DNA of 64,000 nt. Source: Hyunsoonleella pacifica (GTDB lineage: Bacteria > Bacteroidota > Bacteroidia > Flavobacteriales > Flavobacteriaceae). Under the pieces are notes generated by a model. It made no database searches and had not been told where the DNA came from. It saw only the letters and a program-made list of their open reading frames with translations. Position 1 is the first letter of the stretch. Every line of letters begins with the position of its first letter. This document shows, piece after piece, positions 15,224 through 24,726 of this stretch. The stretch covers positions 248,001 through 312,000 of the forward strand of contig NZ_SIRS01000005.1 in the NCBI RefSeq assembly GCF_004310335.1, read 5' to 3'. The translations under genes and the position numbers were made by a program.

Positions 15224-16450
15224 ATGAAACTATATTCAATTATAGCAATAATCTTATTGTTTAACGCTTGCAACCCCTCTGCGCTAAACACAAAGGAACC
15301 AGTCATGGTAAATACACTAGAAAAACCACTAACACTTCCTTACGAAATCATCAATGGGCTAATCGTTATTAAACTGCAAATAAACAATTCAAATCCATTA
15401 AACTTTGTTTTGGATACTGGTGCACCCATCACATGTATTTTAGAATCTGATAGGTCCATTGGCTTTAAAGACCCTTTGAATGAGCATGATGAAATTGGCT
15501 CACACACAGAAAACTATATGGAAAAGTCCGTAAAGTTTATTGATGGGTTACATCTTAAATTGAATGATAGTATTTTTCTTAAAAACCTATCTGTAGCGCT
15601 GTGGCCTCCAGAAATGTTTTTCAAAAGCACTTCTTATGACAATGTACCCTATGATGGCATTATAGGCTATGATCTTTTGAGGTTTGTAACCTTAGAAATT
15701 AATCAAGAAAACAAAACCGTAACATTACATAACCCAAAGGAAGATATTCCCCAAAACCATTGGACCTATTCAAATCTTGAGTTTAAAAACAATAAGCCTT
15801 ATTGTAATATTAATTTACGGATTAAGCCTGAAGACGAAAAAATTCCACTTAAAGTACATTTTGATTTAGGAAACATGAACTACATGTGGGTAAAAACAAA
15901 TCTCAGCAAAAACATAATTGCTCCAGTAGAAAAGAAAGAACAAATTATTGGTATGGGAATAGATGGCAAACCAATGATGGGAGTTTTATGGCCCGCTCAT
16001 AGTTTGGAAATTGCTGGATTTACCAATTGGGCAATACCGATTAGGTATACATCCACTGGACATTCTCGCGATAAGAACAGAGCAGGACATATTGGCTTAA
16101 GAGAATTGGAACGCTTTAACTTATTGATTGACTACAATAACAAGAGACTTGGAATTCGCCCTATTAAAGAGGTCTTTTCAATCAATGATGCCTACTTAAA
16201 AATGTATGAAGGAGAATATTCATCTCCAAACCTTCCTTTTACAATCACATTAGAAGCAAAGAAAAACCTTTTATATCTTACTGCAAAGGGGGAAAACCCA
16301 CTCCCTATGGTTCCTGTAAATAATTACACGTTCAGCTTCAAGCCAATGCATATTTCGATAGTTTTTTCAAGAAATAAAGACGGTAAAATTGATTATTCTA
16401 CCTTGACCCTTAAAGAAACCAAAAGGAAATCAACATGGACAAAACTTTGA
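15224..16450 (+). CDS. Aspartyl-protease-like lipoprotein
   Basis: A 408-aa protein with lipobox LFNAC (Cys16), so a probable lipoprotein. It has two retropepsin/pepsin-like lobes: the first carries FVLDTGAP (about residues 62-69), the canonical DTG catalytic motif. The second has FDLGNMNYMWV near 219, where the usual D-T/S-G is D-L-G, so the second catalytic triad is degenerate. The GHIGLRELERFNLLIDY stretch near 290 is the usual end of such domains. Residues about 330-408 form an extra C-terminal beta domain. Protease activity is therefore uncertain. It is 88 bp after the HTH gene on the same strand; co-transcription is possible. Confidence 0.72.
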   Translation: MKLYSIIAIILLFNACNPSALNTKEPVMVNTLEKPLTLPYEIINGLIVIKLQINNSNPLNFVLDTGAPITCILESDRSIGFKDPLNEHDEIGSHTENYMEKSVKFIDGLHLKLNDSIFLKNLSVALWPPEMFFKSTSYDNVPYDGIIGYDLLRFVTLEINQENKTVTLHNPKEDIPQNHWTYSNLEFKNNKPYCNINLRIKPEDEKIPLKVHFDLGNMNYMWVKTNLSKNIIAPVEKKEQIIGMGIDGKPMMGVLWPAHSLEIAGFTNWAIPIRYTSTGHSRDKNRAGHIGLRELERFNLLIDYNNKRLGIRPIKEVFSINDAYLKMYEGEYSSPNLPFTITLEAKKNLLYLTAKGENPLPMVPVNNYTFSFKPMHISIVFSRNKDGKIDYSTLTLKETKRKSTWTKL

Positions 16451-16743
16451 CTTCAATGATTAAGATAAAAACTTAATGAATAAAAACCAACTAAATAGAA
16501 TTAGAAACTATTAATAGTAAATCCTTTTTTCCATCTCTAATAAACACACATTCTCTAAATGACTGATTAGTGAAATATTGCAATGTTAATCGAAGATGTA
16601 CTTACAAGTAAAAAGCCATACAACAAGGTATAAAATGTATACCCACCCAGCGGGATGGCTACAACATCTTATACAGAACGGTAAACGAACTTTCCAAAAA
16701 AAGCTAAGCCTACTAAATAGTTTAACCATAACTTAGCAAATAA
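16451..16743. other. Intergenic region after the protease-like gene
   Basis: About 290 bp with no ORF worth calling, no clear promoter and no terminator hairpin with a T-run. The two flanking genes converge here. It leads directly into the repeat at 16744-16909. Confidence 0.4.
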
Positions 16744-16909
16744 ACCCCGCGCAAGGGATTGCAGCGACATCCTTTTTGCGAACTTAAAACAAGAGAATTT
16801 AAATAATCTTTGGATTTGACTAGACTAATGGAATCCCGAAACAAGTTCGGGACGCTTCGTGAAAAGATATAGTGAAAAGCCCGACCCCTTTTGGGTTGCG
16901 CCCAAAAAA
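16744..16909 (-). repeat. Core-family repeat, inverted copy, interrupted by a second palindrome
   Basis: Read on the minus strand it begins TTTTTTGGGCGCAACCC, AAAAGGGGTCGGGCTTTTC, and ends TGCAATCCCTTGCGCGGGG, the hallmarks of the family at 55501-55601. Inside lies a separate palindromic repeat TCCCGAA-ACAAG-TTCGGGA (16834-16852), so one repeat appears nested in another. It abuts the stop of the helical-repeat gene at 16911. Confidence 0.65.
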
Positions 16910-16910
16910 T

Positions 16911-18461
16911 TTAAGTTTGTGTTTGCAAAAATTTATCGCGGATAACTTGTCCGATTGGTCGGTTTTCTATTTTAGATTCTAACCATGAAATGATATCTAA
17001 ATACAGGAACGCCCGACTTTGGTATGGGTCGTTCTCAAACTCTTTTAACTTTTTGTGCAGTTTGATGAATTCGCCTTTTACTTCGTGCGGATATATATCT
17101 GGTAACACACGTAAAAACTTGATAAACTCCTTCTGCACTTCGTACAAATCTTCCATTTTTATTAGAAACTTATACGTACTCCTGATGAGCACATCTAGGT
17201 TGTAATCTAAACCTGCTTCGTAGTGTGCCACTAAATTTAATATGCGAGAAAAGCACAATAAATCTTCCCGCATTTGCAGCGATTTGTTGCTTATTATTTT
17301 ATCCAAATAATAGATGCATTTTCTAATTTCGCCTGCTCCAAAATACATGCTTGCCATTTTATAATAAAACACCATGATATGATGCTCATCAATACGACTT
17401 TTGTAGTTTTTTAGTTTTTCTAAAACCTCATCTATTAATGGTAAACCGTCTTGAAAACTACCTTCAATAAAATGCAAGTTAAACTTGTTGTTGTAGATGT
17501 ACAAAAAGGCTAAGGACTCTGTATTATCATCTAATGGAAACCATTTTTCTTGTGTTATAGCTTCGAATTTTGCGAGCGTTTCCTGAAATTTTTCGTGTTG
17601 CCTTAAGTAGAATAGTGCTTCTAGCAAATAGTGGTTGCCACGAAGAAAAAACACAGGATTTAGCACAATCATCTCTTTATTATCATAAAATAAGCCTACC
17701 CATTTAGAGGCGTATTTATAGCAGGCTAAAAAGTCTACCGTTAAAAAACTGTACCATAATTTTGCTTTATACAACCACAGTTTTTCTCTAAAACCTAGTT
17801 TGTTAATATCGTATCTGGGTAATCTGTCGTGATAGTATTTATCAATAATCTGATATTCTTCATCATTTTTTACATAACCTGTTTTTAAAAACAGCCCATA
17901 TAACTGCAAGGACAGGTTAGAGAGTTTGCTTGCTAGCACATTTTGTAAACTTAACTCTTTTGCTTGTATGGTAAGTTCGTCTGCACGATTGCTAATACTT
18001 CTGGTAATGTATTGAGATTCAATAACTTTTTCTAATTCCACAATCTCATACGCCACATTTTTTTCCTCGTTTGACACTGCTAAATTCTTAGCTTTATCAA
18101 GGATTTTTAAACTTTGTTTGTAAAGTCCTTTATGATATAAAATTGTTGCAAAATCGAGTTGTTCACGGATTTGAATCCTGATATCTTGATGTGATGGGTT
18201 TAAGCGTAAACTAATTAAAATCTGCTTGTACAAATGTGCTTTAAGGTTGGATAACTGCTGCTTTTTTACAATACCTTTTTTTAAAATAGCAGCTTCATCA
18301 TAGGTTTTTAATTTATCCAGAATATTGAATAGCATTAAAAACTTTGAATCTTCGTTTACTCCCAATCGACCAACGTAAAGCTTGAATTGTCGCTTTTCAG
18401 ACTTTGAAAGGGATTTTACCAAAACAAATAAGTTATCTTTTTGCTCTTTTACCATAGTCAT
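16911..18461 (-). CDS. Conserved helical-repeat (TPR-like) protein of unknown function
   Basis: A 516-aa all-helical protein rich in Tyr, Leu and Lys, with no signal peptide and no membrane segment. The residue pattern (for example YHKGLYKQSLKILDKAKNLA near 113) suggests tetratricopeptide-like pairs without strict TPR signatures. The N-terminus, LVKSLSKSEKRQFKLY, looks like a conserved motif of a flavobacterial family, but I recognise no function. ATG starts are available at residues 1 and 3. It is transcribed divergently from leuA across 143 bp, and may be unrelated to leucine synthesis. Confidence 0.7.
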   Translation of the reverse strand: MTMVKEQKDNLFVLVKSLSKSEKRQFKLYVGRLGVNEDSKFLMLFNILDKLKTYDEAAILKKGIVKKQQLSNLKAHLYKQILISLRLNPSHQDIRIQIREQLDFATILYHKGLYKQSLKILDKAKNLAVSNEEKNVAYEIVELEKVIESQYITRSISNRADELTIQAKELSLQNVLASKLSNLSLQLYGLFLKTGYVKNDEEYQIIDKYYHDRLPRYDINKLGFREKLWLYKAKLWYSFLTVDFLACYKYASKWVGLFYDNKEMIVLNPVFFLRGNHYLLEALFYLRQHEKFQETLAKFEAITQEKWFPLDDNTESLAFLYIYNNKFNLHFIEGSFQDGLPLIDEVLEKLKNYKSRIDEHHIMVFYYKMASMYFGAGEIRKCIYYLDKIISNKSLQMREDLLCFSRILNLVAHYEAGLDYNLDVLIRSTYKFLIKMEDLYEVQKEFIKFLRVLPDIYPHEVKGEFIKLHKKLKEFENDPYQSRAFLYLDIISWLESKIENRPIGQVIRDKFLQTQT

Positions 18462-18604
18462 AAAATCATATTCAAAAAACTGATTTTCAAATATTTAACA
18501 AATCATCAACTCAGTTAAACGTCGTAAAAAAAATGAGATGAATAGTAACTTTTACGAAACCAAAATATAAATTCGTATCACAATAAGAAAATATATTCTA
18601 ATAA

Positions 18605-19780
18605 ATGTCTGATAATCACGTTCAAATTTTTGATACTACCCTCCGAGACGGAGAGCAAGTCCCTGGTTGCAAGCTTAACACTGAGCAAAAACTAGTTATT
18701 GCGGAACAGCTGGATGAATTAGGGGTAGACATTATTGAAGCGGGGTTTCCCGTCTCTAGCCCAGGGGATTTTAAATCGGTAGAAGAAATTTCTAAGATTG
18801 TAAAAAACGCTACGGTTTGTGGTTTAACCCGATCTGTAGAAAATGATATAAAAGTTGCTGGAGAAGCACTTAAATATGCAAAGACTCCTAGAATTCACAC
18901 AGGAATAGGCACTTCTGACTCTCATATAAAATTCAAATTTAAATCTACTCAAGAAGCTATTATAGAACGTGCTGTTAAAGCAGTAAGTTACGCCAAAACT
19001 TTTGTTGAGGATGTTGAGTTTTATGCCGAAGATGCTGGAAGAACTGATAATGAATATTTAGCTCGCGTTTGCGAAGCTGTAATTAAAGCAGGTGCTACTG
19101 TACTAAATATTCCTGATACTACAGGGTACTGTTTGCCGCATGAGTATGGTGCAAAAATTAAGTATTTAAAAGAGAATGTAAAAGATATTGATAAAGCTAT
19201 TTTATCATGCCACTGCCATAATGATTTAGGTTTGGCTACTGCAAACTCTATAGAAGGTGTTATTAATGGTGCACGCCAAATAGAATGTACTATAAATGGT
19301 ATAGGAGAACGCGCTGGAAATACTGCTTTAGAAGAGGTAGTGATGATTTTAAGACAACATCCTTATTTGAATTTAGATACTAGAATTAAATCTGAAATGC
19401 TATATGGTATTAGTCAATTAGTATCAGACAGCATGGGTATTTACACGCAACCTAATAAAGCTATAGTAGGCGCAAACGCTTTTGCGCATAGTTCTGGAAT
19501 ACACCAAGATGGTGTAATAAAAAATCGTGAAACTTACGAAATTATAGATCCTAAAGACGTTGGTGTAACAGAATCTGCTATTGTATTAACAGCTCGTAGT
19601 GGAAGAGCTGCATTAGCCTATAGAGCCAAAAATATTGGTTACGAATTGACCAAATTACAATTAGATGAAATCTACACTAATTTCTTAGATTTTGCTGATA
19701 AGAAAAAAGAAGTGGATGATAACGATATTCACAAAATTATAGAGAATAGTAAGGTATATAAAGAAATTGTATCCTCTTAA
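18605..19780 (+). CDS. leuA: 2-Isopropylmalate synthase LeuA, short form
   Basis: Condenses acetyl-CoA with 2-oxoisovalerate, the first step of leucine synthesis. The HMGL-like TIM barrel carries [12 protein letters not shown] near residue 10, the metal-binding [12 protein letters not shown] near 200 and GIGERAGN near 231. At 391 aa it lacks the roughly 120-residue C-terminal LeuA regulatory domain of the 510-aa forms, so leucine feedback through that domain is not expected. Re-citrate or homocitrate synthases share these motifs, but the adjacent leuB favours LeuA. leuC and leuD, often beside it, are not in the window. Confidence 0.88.
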   Translation: MSDNHVQIFDTTLRDGEQVPGCKLNTEQKLVIAEQLDELGVDIIEAGFPVSSPGDFKSVEEISKIVKNATVCGLTRSVENDIKVAGEALKYAKTPRIHTGIGTSDSHIKFKFKSTQEAIIERAVKAVSYAKTFVEDVEFYAEDAGRTDNEYLARVCEAVIKAGATVLNIPDTTGYCLPHEYGAKIKYLKENVKDIDKAILSCHCHNDLGLATANSIEGVINGARQIECTINGIGERAGNTALEEVVMILRQHPYLNLDTRIKSEMLYGISQLVSDSMGIYTQPNKAIVGANAFAHSSGIHQDGVIKNRETYEIIDPKDVGVTESAIVLTARSGRAALAYRAKNIGYELTKLQLDEIYTNFLDFADKKKEVDDNDIHKIIENSKVYKEIVSS

Positions 19781-19805
19781 TCGAAAAAATTTTATTAATA
19801 ATTCT

Positions 19806-19833
19806 AAAGCTTCTTAATTTACAAGAAGCTTTT
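19806..19833 (+). terminator. Strong hairpin between leuA and leuB
   Basis: A 10-bp perfect stem, AAAGCTTCTT (19806-19815) with AAGAAGCTTT (19823-19832), and a 7-nt loop, followed by only a short T-run. It may be a partial terminator or an mRNA-stability element that reduces leuB expression relative to leuA. Confidence 0.5.
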
Positions 19834-19862
19834 CAATTTAAGAGATAAAAACCATAAATCAA

Positions 19863-20981
19863 ATGAAATTAAACATTGCTGTTTTACCTGGTGATGGTAT
19901 AGGGCCTGAGGTTACTGCTGAAGCAGTTAAGGTGCTAAAAGCTATTGGTATGGTATTCGAGCATACATTTAATTTTAAATATGGACTAGTTGGAGCGGCG
20001 GCTATAGACGCTTTTGAAAATCCTTTACCTGAAGAAACTATAGATTTGTGTAAAGACACTGATGCTGTTCTTTTTGGCGCAATTGGAGATACAGCTTATG
20101 ATATTGATCCTGATGCTAAAATACGTCCAGAACAAGGCCTTTTAGGTATTCGTAAGGCATTAGGACTTCACACCAATATTCGGCCAGTAATTGCTTATGA
20201 TGATTTATTGAATAAGTCATCTTTAAAAGTTAAGCAAATTAAAGATACTGATATTCTCATCTATCGCGAGCTCACTGGAGGTATTTATTTTGGAGAAAAA
20301 AGTTTAAGCAGTGATGGCAATACCGCATATGATGTTTGCGAGTACCACCGTTTTGAAATTGAACGTATTGCTCATGCTGCATTTAAAGCGGCTCAATCTA
20401 GAAAAGGTAAAGTTACCTTAGTAGACAAAGCTAATGTTTTAGAAAGCTCGAGACTGTGGCGCCGTGTGGTTTTAGAGCTGGCCAAACATTATCCGAACGT
20501 AGTTTTGGATTTTATGTTTATTGATAATGCTGCCGTTGAGCTTATTAAAAATCCTAGACAGTTTGATGTGATTTTAACCGAAAACATGTTTGGGGATATC
20601 ATATCTGAAGAGGCTAGTGTTATTGTGGGCTCTATAGGATTATTAGCATCGGCTTCTACTGGAGATACTCATGCTATGTTCGAGCCTATTCATGGCTCCT
20701 ATAGCAAAGCGAAAAACAAGGGGATTGCCAACCCAATTGCATCTATACTTTCTGCTTCTATGCTGTTGGATCATTTTAATTTATCTGAAGAAGCGGCTTT
20801 AGTAAGAGAGGCTGTAGAAAAATCGTTAAAATTACATATTACCACTCCAGATTTAAATACTAAATACGATAATATTACCACAAGTAAGGTGGGAGATTTT
20901 ATAGAAGATTTTATAAATAATCCAGAAGAAACCAATCTAAACTTTACTAATATTCACTTAGGACAATCCACAATTATTTAA
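19863..20981 (+). CDS. leuB: 3-Isopropylmalate dehydrogenase LeuB
   Basis: NAD-dependent oxidative decarboxylation of 3-isopropylmalate in leucine synthesis. Motifs: PGDGIGPEVTAEAVKVL at the N-terminus, ELTGGIYFGEKS near residue 137 with the substrate-binding arginines just before it, the catalytic lysine in DKANVLESSRLWR, and NMFGDIISEEASVIVGSIGL near 239 with the metal aspartates. 372 aa is slightly above the usual 350-365. It follows leuA by 82 bp with a hairpin between, and is followed by a clear terminator. Confidence 0.95.
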   Translation: MKLNIAVLPGDGIGPEVTAEAVKVLKAIGMVFEHTFNFKYGLVGAAAIDAFENPLPEETIDLCKDTDAVLFGAIGDTAYDIDPDAKIRPEQGLLGIRKALGLHTNIRPVIAYDDLLNKSSLKVKQIKDTDILIYRELTGGIYFGEKSLSSDGNTAYDVCEYHRFEIERIAHAAFKAAQSRKGKVTLVDKANVLESSRLWRRVVLELAKHYPNVVLDFMFIDNAAVELIKNPRQFDVILTENMFGDIISEEASVIVGSIGLLASASTGDTHAMFEPIHGSYSKAKNKGIANPIASILSASMLLDHFNLSEEAALVREAVEKSLKLHITTPDLNTKYDNITTSKVGDFIEDFINNPEETNLNFTNIHLGQSTII

Positions 20982-21045
20982 TTATTTGAATTAGTCACCA
21001 ATACAATTAAATACCAAACTAAACTTTACGGAAATGTCCGGAACG

Positions 21046-21076
21046 AGAGCCCAATTCTAGGGCTCTTTTTCTTTTT
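21046..21076 (+). terminator. Rho-independent terminator of leuAB
   Basis: Stem AGAGCCC (21046-21052) with GGGCTCT (21060-21066), 7-nt loop, followed by TTTTCTTTTT. It also separates leuB from the convergent amylase operon. Confidence 0.85.
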
Positions 21077-21102
21077 GAATGGTTTATTTCTAATAGCTAA
21101 TA

Positions 21103-22770
21103 TTAACGTGGAGATTTAAACAAATGTAATGGTTCCAATAGAATAGTAGATCCTAGAGCCTCTACATTAACGTTCCCATTTTCAACCTTTAGGATGTTGC
21201 CACTGTAAAACTCGGTTAAAGTTTGTCCTTCTAAAAAAACGTCCGACACGCTAATTTGTTTGACATCTGTTGAGACATTTAAAGCAATAACCACTTTATC
21301 CTTAAAATCTCCTCTTGAATATACTCTTGAGAATACATAGGGTGTTTCAGTTAATATTTGATGCATCCCAGCTCCAACAGCAGGATGGTTAGCTCTAAAT
21401 TGCCCTAATTTTTGCCAATGCCGTAAAATGACTTCATTTTTTTCTAAATCATCCCAATTCATCACTGAACGCAGTGTTGCATCACCTTGAGTATCTTCAA
21501 CCAGTAAAGACCTTGCTATTTCGTCGCCATAATATACCTGAGATGCCCCAGGACACAACAATAATTTGTTTGCTGTTTCATAAGGTTTTTCTCTTGAGGG
21601 GTCGAATGGTTGACCATCGTCATGTGAACTTAAATAATTTAACACACCATAACCTTTTAAATCTGAATTTAAAATATCTGAATATTTAGTAAAAAAATCA
21701 TCTATAGGCATTTGTGCTGCATTCCATTTTGCCTCAAAGTTTATCAATCCATTAAAAGCATTATCAAAATAGTTAACTTTTTTATTGCCAAAATCAAATG
21801 CTTTTTTAGCCGAAACCCCATAATTGTAGACCTCTCCAACTAAATAGAAGTCGTTATTATCTAAAACTTTATCAGGATTATTTTTTTTAAATTCTGCAAA
21901 TGCTACATCACATTCAGTTTTAAACTCCTGCCAGACGTATGATTCAGTATGCTTTACTGTATCTACACGATAACCGTCTATTCCAAACTCAATAATGTAA
22001 TCCGTTAGCCATTTCATTATGTAAAAGCGGGGTGCTTTAGGATGTCCTGTTCTTTTAAAAAACGCATCTAGTTCTGTCACTTCTTGTTCATATCTGCCTT
22101 CAGTTTTCCATTTATGCACTAATTGAGTGGGTAATTCTACAGCTTCATTACTTTCAGTTTTAATGTCTGGTAAATTCTTAACTAAAGTACAGGTTATCGT
22201 ATTTTCGTAAGATTGGTAATCACATTGCGGTTCTGTTCTTACCCATGTCCCTGGCCAAAGTGAATCCTTTTCTGTAACTGGTCCTGTGTGATTAATCACA
22301 GCATCTAATAAAATACGGATACCGTTATTGTGCGCCGTTTGTACTAGTTCTTGTAAATCTGCTTTTGTTCCAAAATTTGGATCTATAGCTGTCCAATCGC
22401 TGGTCCAATACCCATGAAACCCATAGGTAAAACCTGTTCCTTCATCTGTTCCTCCCTGGATTTGTTCAACAATTGGTGTCATCCAAATAGCATTAATCCC
22501 TAGATTGGTAAAATAACCTTCCTTAATTTTCTGTGTTACACCTTTAATATCACCTCCTTCAAACCCACGTAATTTTCCAGTTTCTCCTATTCTATTGAAA
22601 TTGACATCATTTGAAGTATCGCCATTATTAAACCTGTCTGTTAATAAGAAATAGACATTAGCGCCTTCCCAGACAAAAGGAACTTCTGCTTTTTCTTTTG
22701 GATTTTGTTTTTTGTCTTTACAATTGAAAAGAAACAAAACCAATGGTAGAACTAAAATATATCGCTTCAT
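21103..22770 (-). CDS. GH13 alpha-amylase-family lipoprotein
   Basis: A 555-aa protein with lipobox LFNC (Cys17), predicted to be periplasm- or surface-anchored. The GH13 (beta/alpha)8 barrel shows the conserved regions: DAVINH near 156, nucleophile Asp270 in GIDGYRVDTVKH, acid/base Glu313 in LVGEVYN and Asp384 in SSHDD. A C-terminal beta domain follows. It should hydrolyse alpha-1,4-glucans or maltodextrins. Last gene of the minus-strand alpha-glucan operon, 3 nt after the preceding GH13 start. Exact subfamily and product size cannot be set by eye. Confidence 0.92.
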   Translation of the reverse strand: MKRYILVLPLVLFLFNCKDKKQNPKEKAEVPFVWEGANVYFLLTDRFNNGDTSNDVNFNRIGETGKLRGFEGGDIKGVTQKIKEGYFTNLGINAIWMTPIVEQIQGGTDEGTGFTYGFHGYWTSDWTAIDPNFGTKADLQELVQTAHNNGIRILLDAVINHTGPVTEKDSLWPGTWVRTEPQCDYQSYENTITCTLVKNLPDIKTESNEAVELPTQLVHKWKTEGRYEQEVTELDAFFKRTGHPKAPRFYIMKWLTDYIIEFGIDGYRVDTVKHTESYVWQEFKTECDVAFAEFKKNNPDKVLDNNDFYLVGEVYNYGVSAKKAFDFGNKKVNYFDNAFNGLINFEAKWNAAQMPIDDFFTKYSDILNSDLKGYGVLNYLSSHDDGQPFDPSREKPYETANKLLLCPGASQVYYGDEIARSLLVEDTQGDATLRSVMNWDDLEKNEVILRHWQKLGQFRANHPAVGAGMHQILTETPYVFSRVYSRGDFKDKVVIALNVSTDVKQISVSDVFLEGQTLTEFYSGNILKVENGNVNVEALGSTILLEPLHLFKSPR

Positions 22771-22773
22771 AGT

Positions 22774-24648
22774 TTACTTTAATTTTAAAATAAAAGACTC
22801 TAATGGTTTTAGTTGTATTTTAATACTGCCTAATCCGTTTTCAACATTTAAAGTCGGATTGAAATTGTAGAACAATTGATCTTCTAGCTTATAATTCCCA
22901 TTTATCAACTTCCACTTACTAATGATATCTTTGGATAACTTTAAATTAAATTCGCAACTATTCTCACTATCAAAATTTGAAACAACAATCAACTTTTCAT
23001 TATCGTTCCAACGCACAAAAGACAATACTTTATCAGAATAATTTTTCGTGTGTTTTCTGTTTAATTGATGAATATCTTGGTATTTTCCTGTTAAGGCTTC
23101 ACTACCAATTGTAAAGTTTAAAAGTCGCTTGTAAAAAGCTCTTAAACGCCTTTCTTTATCTGATAATTGTCCTCCATCAAATTGTTTATTATTTACCCAT
23201 CGCTGATGTGCTGGAACACCCACATAATCAAAAATTGATGTTCTTGTAGGAGCTCCAAAACCTGCGTTTTCAGAACCATCTTCTCCTACTTCTTGTCCAA
23301 AATAAATCATAGTAGGAGCTGTGGTTAATGTTGCAGAAACAACCATAGCTGGTTTTCCTTTTTTTGCATCTCCAGCAAAATCAGGACTTGCTAAACGCTG
23401 TTCATCATGGTTTTCTAGGAAGTGCAACATGTGATGTTCGATATCTTTTAAATCTTCTAATATTGGTGGAATATTATCTGTCTTTCCGTAGCCTTGAATT
23501 ACATGCTTTAAGGTATCATAAAGCTGTACCTTATCATATAAATAATCCATTTTACCTCTTTTGATATAATCTCTATACAATGAGGGATTATAAACCTCAG
23601 CCAACAAAAATGCCTCAGAATTTTTCATTTTAATAGATGAATTCATAAAACTCCAAAATTCTACAGGCACCATTTCTGCCATATCATAACGAAAACCATC
23701 TACTCCTCTTTCTAGCCAATACAGCCCAATATCCCTAAACTTTAACCAAGAATTAGGAACATCTTTACCCCTCCAAAACTCAAAATGCTTTTTATAATTC
23801 TTATTTTCAAAACTATCTGGAAGTAGATCAAAATCTTTTTTACCATCAGGTAAAATTCCATAATTCACTTTTACGGTTTCATACCAATCGTTCATATCGG
23901 GTTGTGACAACTTTGAACCATTTCCTGTCCATTTTGCAGGTTGTTCTGGAAATACACCATCTTCTAATGGATGCGTTTCATTGCCCAATGGCGAATAGTC
24001 GTTTTTCCATTCAGGCACTCTAAAGACCTCATATGGATTATAGTAAAAATTGTTATCCCTATCATAAACTACAGAAAGATCGTCGTTTTCCCCAAAATCT
24101 TTTACACCTTCTGGCTTAGAATTACTCTGATAGTTACGTGCTACATGATTTGGTACAATATCAATAATCACTTTTAATCCTGCCTGATGTGTTCGCTTTA
24201 TAAGAGCTTCAAATTCATCCAAACGGTTCTCAACATTTTTAGCTAAATCTGGATTTACGTTGTAATAATCCTTAACTGCGTAAGGCGAACCAGCACGTCC
24301 TTTAACTACATCTGGATCATCATTTGTAATACCGTATTTAGTATAATCGTTAATTACAGCATGATGTGGCACACCTGTATACCAAATATGTGTTACACCT
24401 AAATCTTTAATTTCTTGCAAAGCTTTTTCGGTAAAATCATTGAACTTCCCAACGCCATTCTCCTCGATTGTTCCCCAAGGTTTGTTGGTGGTATTTGTAT
24501 TACCAAATAAACGGGTAAACACTTGATATATCACGTATTTTTTCTTAGCTGACTTTTCATCAATTACTGCTAAATTTTCTCGAACTTCAGATTTACAACC
24601 CAGCGTACCTATTACCAAAACAACTATAAAAAAACGGACGAACTTCAT
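22774..24648 (-). CDS. GH13 alpha-amylase-family lipoprotein (longer barrel)
   Basis: A 624-aa lipoprotein (LGC, Cys18). GH13 catalytic residues: Asp322 in GVDGFRYDMAEM, Glu351 in LLAEVYNPS, Asp415 in ENHDEQR, with DIVPNH near 163. A long insertion between strands 3 and 4 (about residues 170-300, from SNSKPEGVKDF to LKFRDIG) distinguishes it from its neighbours and probably shapes a distinct binding cleft. It is near-contiguous with the 555-aa GH13 and about 80 bp after the neopullulanase-like gene. Confidence 0.92.
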   Translation of the reverse strand: MKFVRFFIVVLVIGTLGCKSEVRENLAVIDEKSAKKKYVIYQVFTRLFGNTNTTNKPWGTIEENGVGKFNDFTEKALQEIKDLGVTHIWYTGVPHHAVINDYTKYGITNDDPDVVKGRAGSPYAVKDYYNVNPDLAKNVENRLDEFEALIKRTHQAGLKVIIDIVPNHVARNYQSNSKPEGVKDFGENDDLSVVYDRDNNFYYNPYEVFRVPEWKNDYSPLGNETHPLEDGVFPEQPAKWTGNGSKLSQPDMNDWYETVKVNYGILPDGKKDFDLLPDSFENKNYKKHFEFWRGKDVPNSWLKFRDIGLYWLERGVDGFRYDMAEMVPVEFWSFMNSSIKMKNSEAFLLAEVYNPSLYRDYIKRGKMDYLYDKVQLYDTLKHVIQGYGKTDNIPPILEDLKDIEHHMLHFLENHDEQRLASPDFAGDAKKGKPAMVVSATLTTAPTMIYFGQEVGEDGSENAGFGAPTRTSIFDYVGVPAHQRWVNNKQFDGGQLSDKERRLRAFYKRLLNFTIGSEALTGKYQDIHQLNRKHTKNYSDKVLSFVRWNDNEKLIVVSNFDSENSCEFNLKLSKDIISKWKLINGNYKLEDQLFYNFNPTLNVENGLGSIKIQLKPLESFILKLK

Positions 24649-24726
24649 ACTAATTTGCTCTCAAAAGAAAAGTTAATAACCTATGTAAACGTAGATTCCA
24701 TAAAATAACAAACACTCATTTCATTA

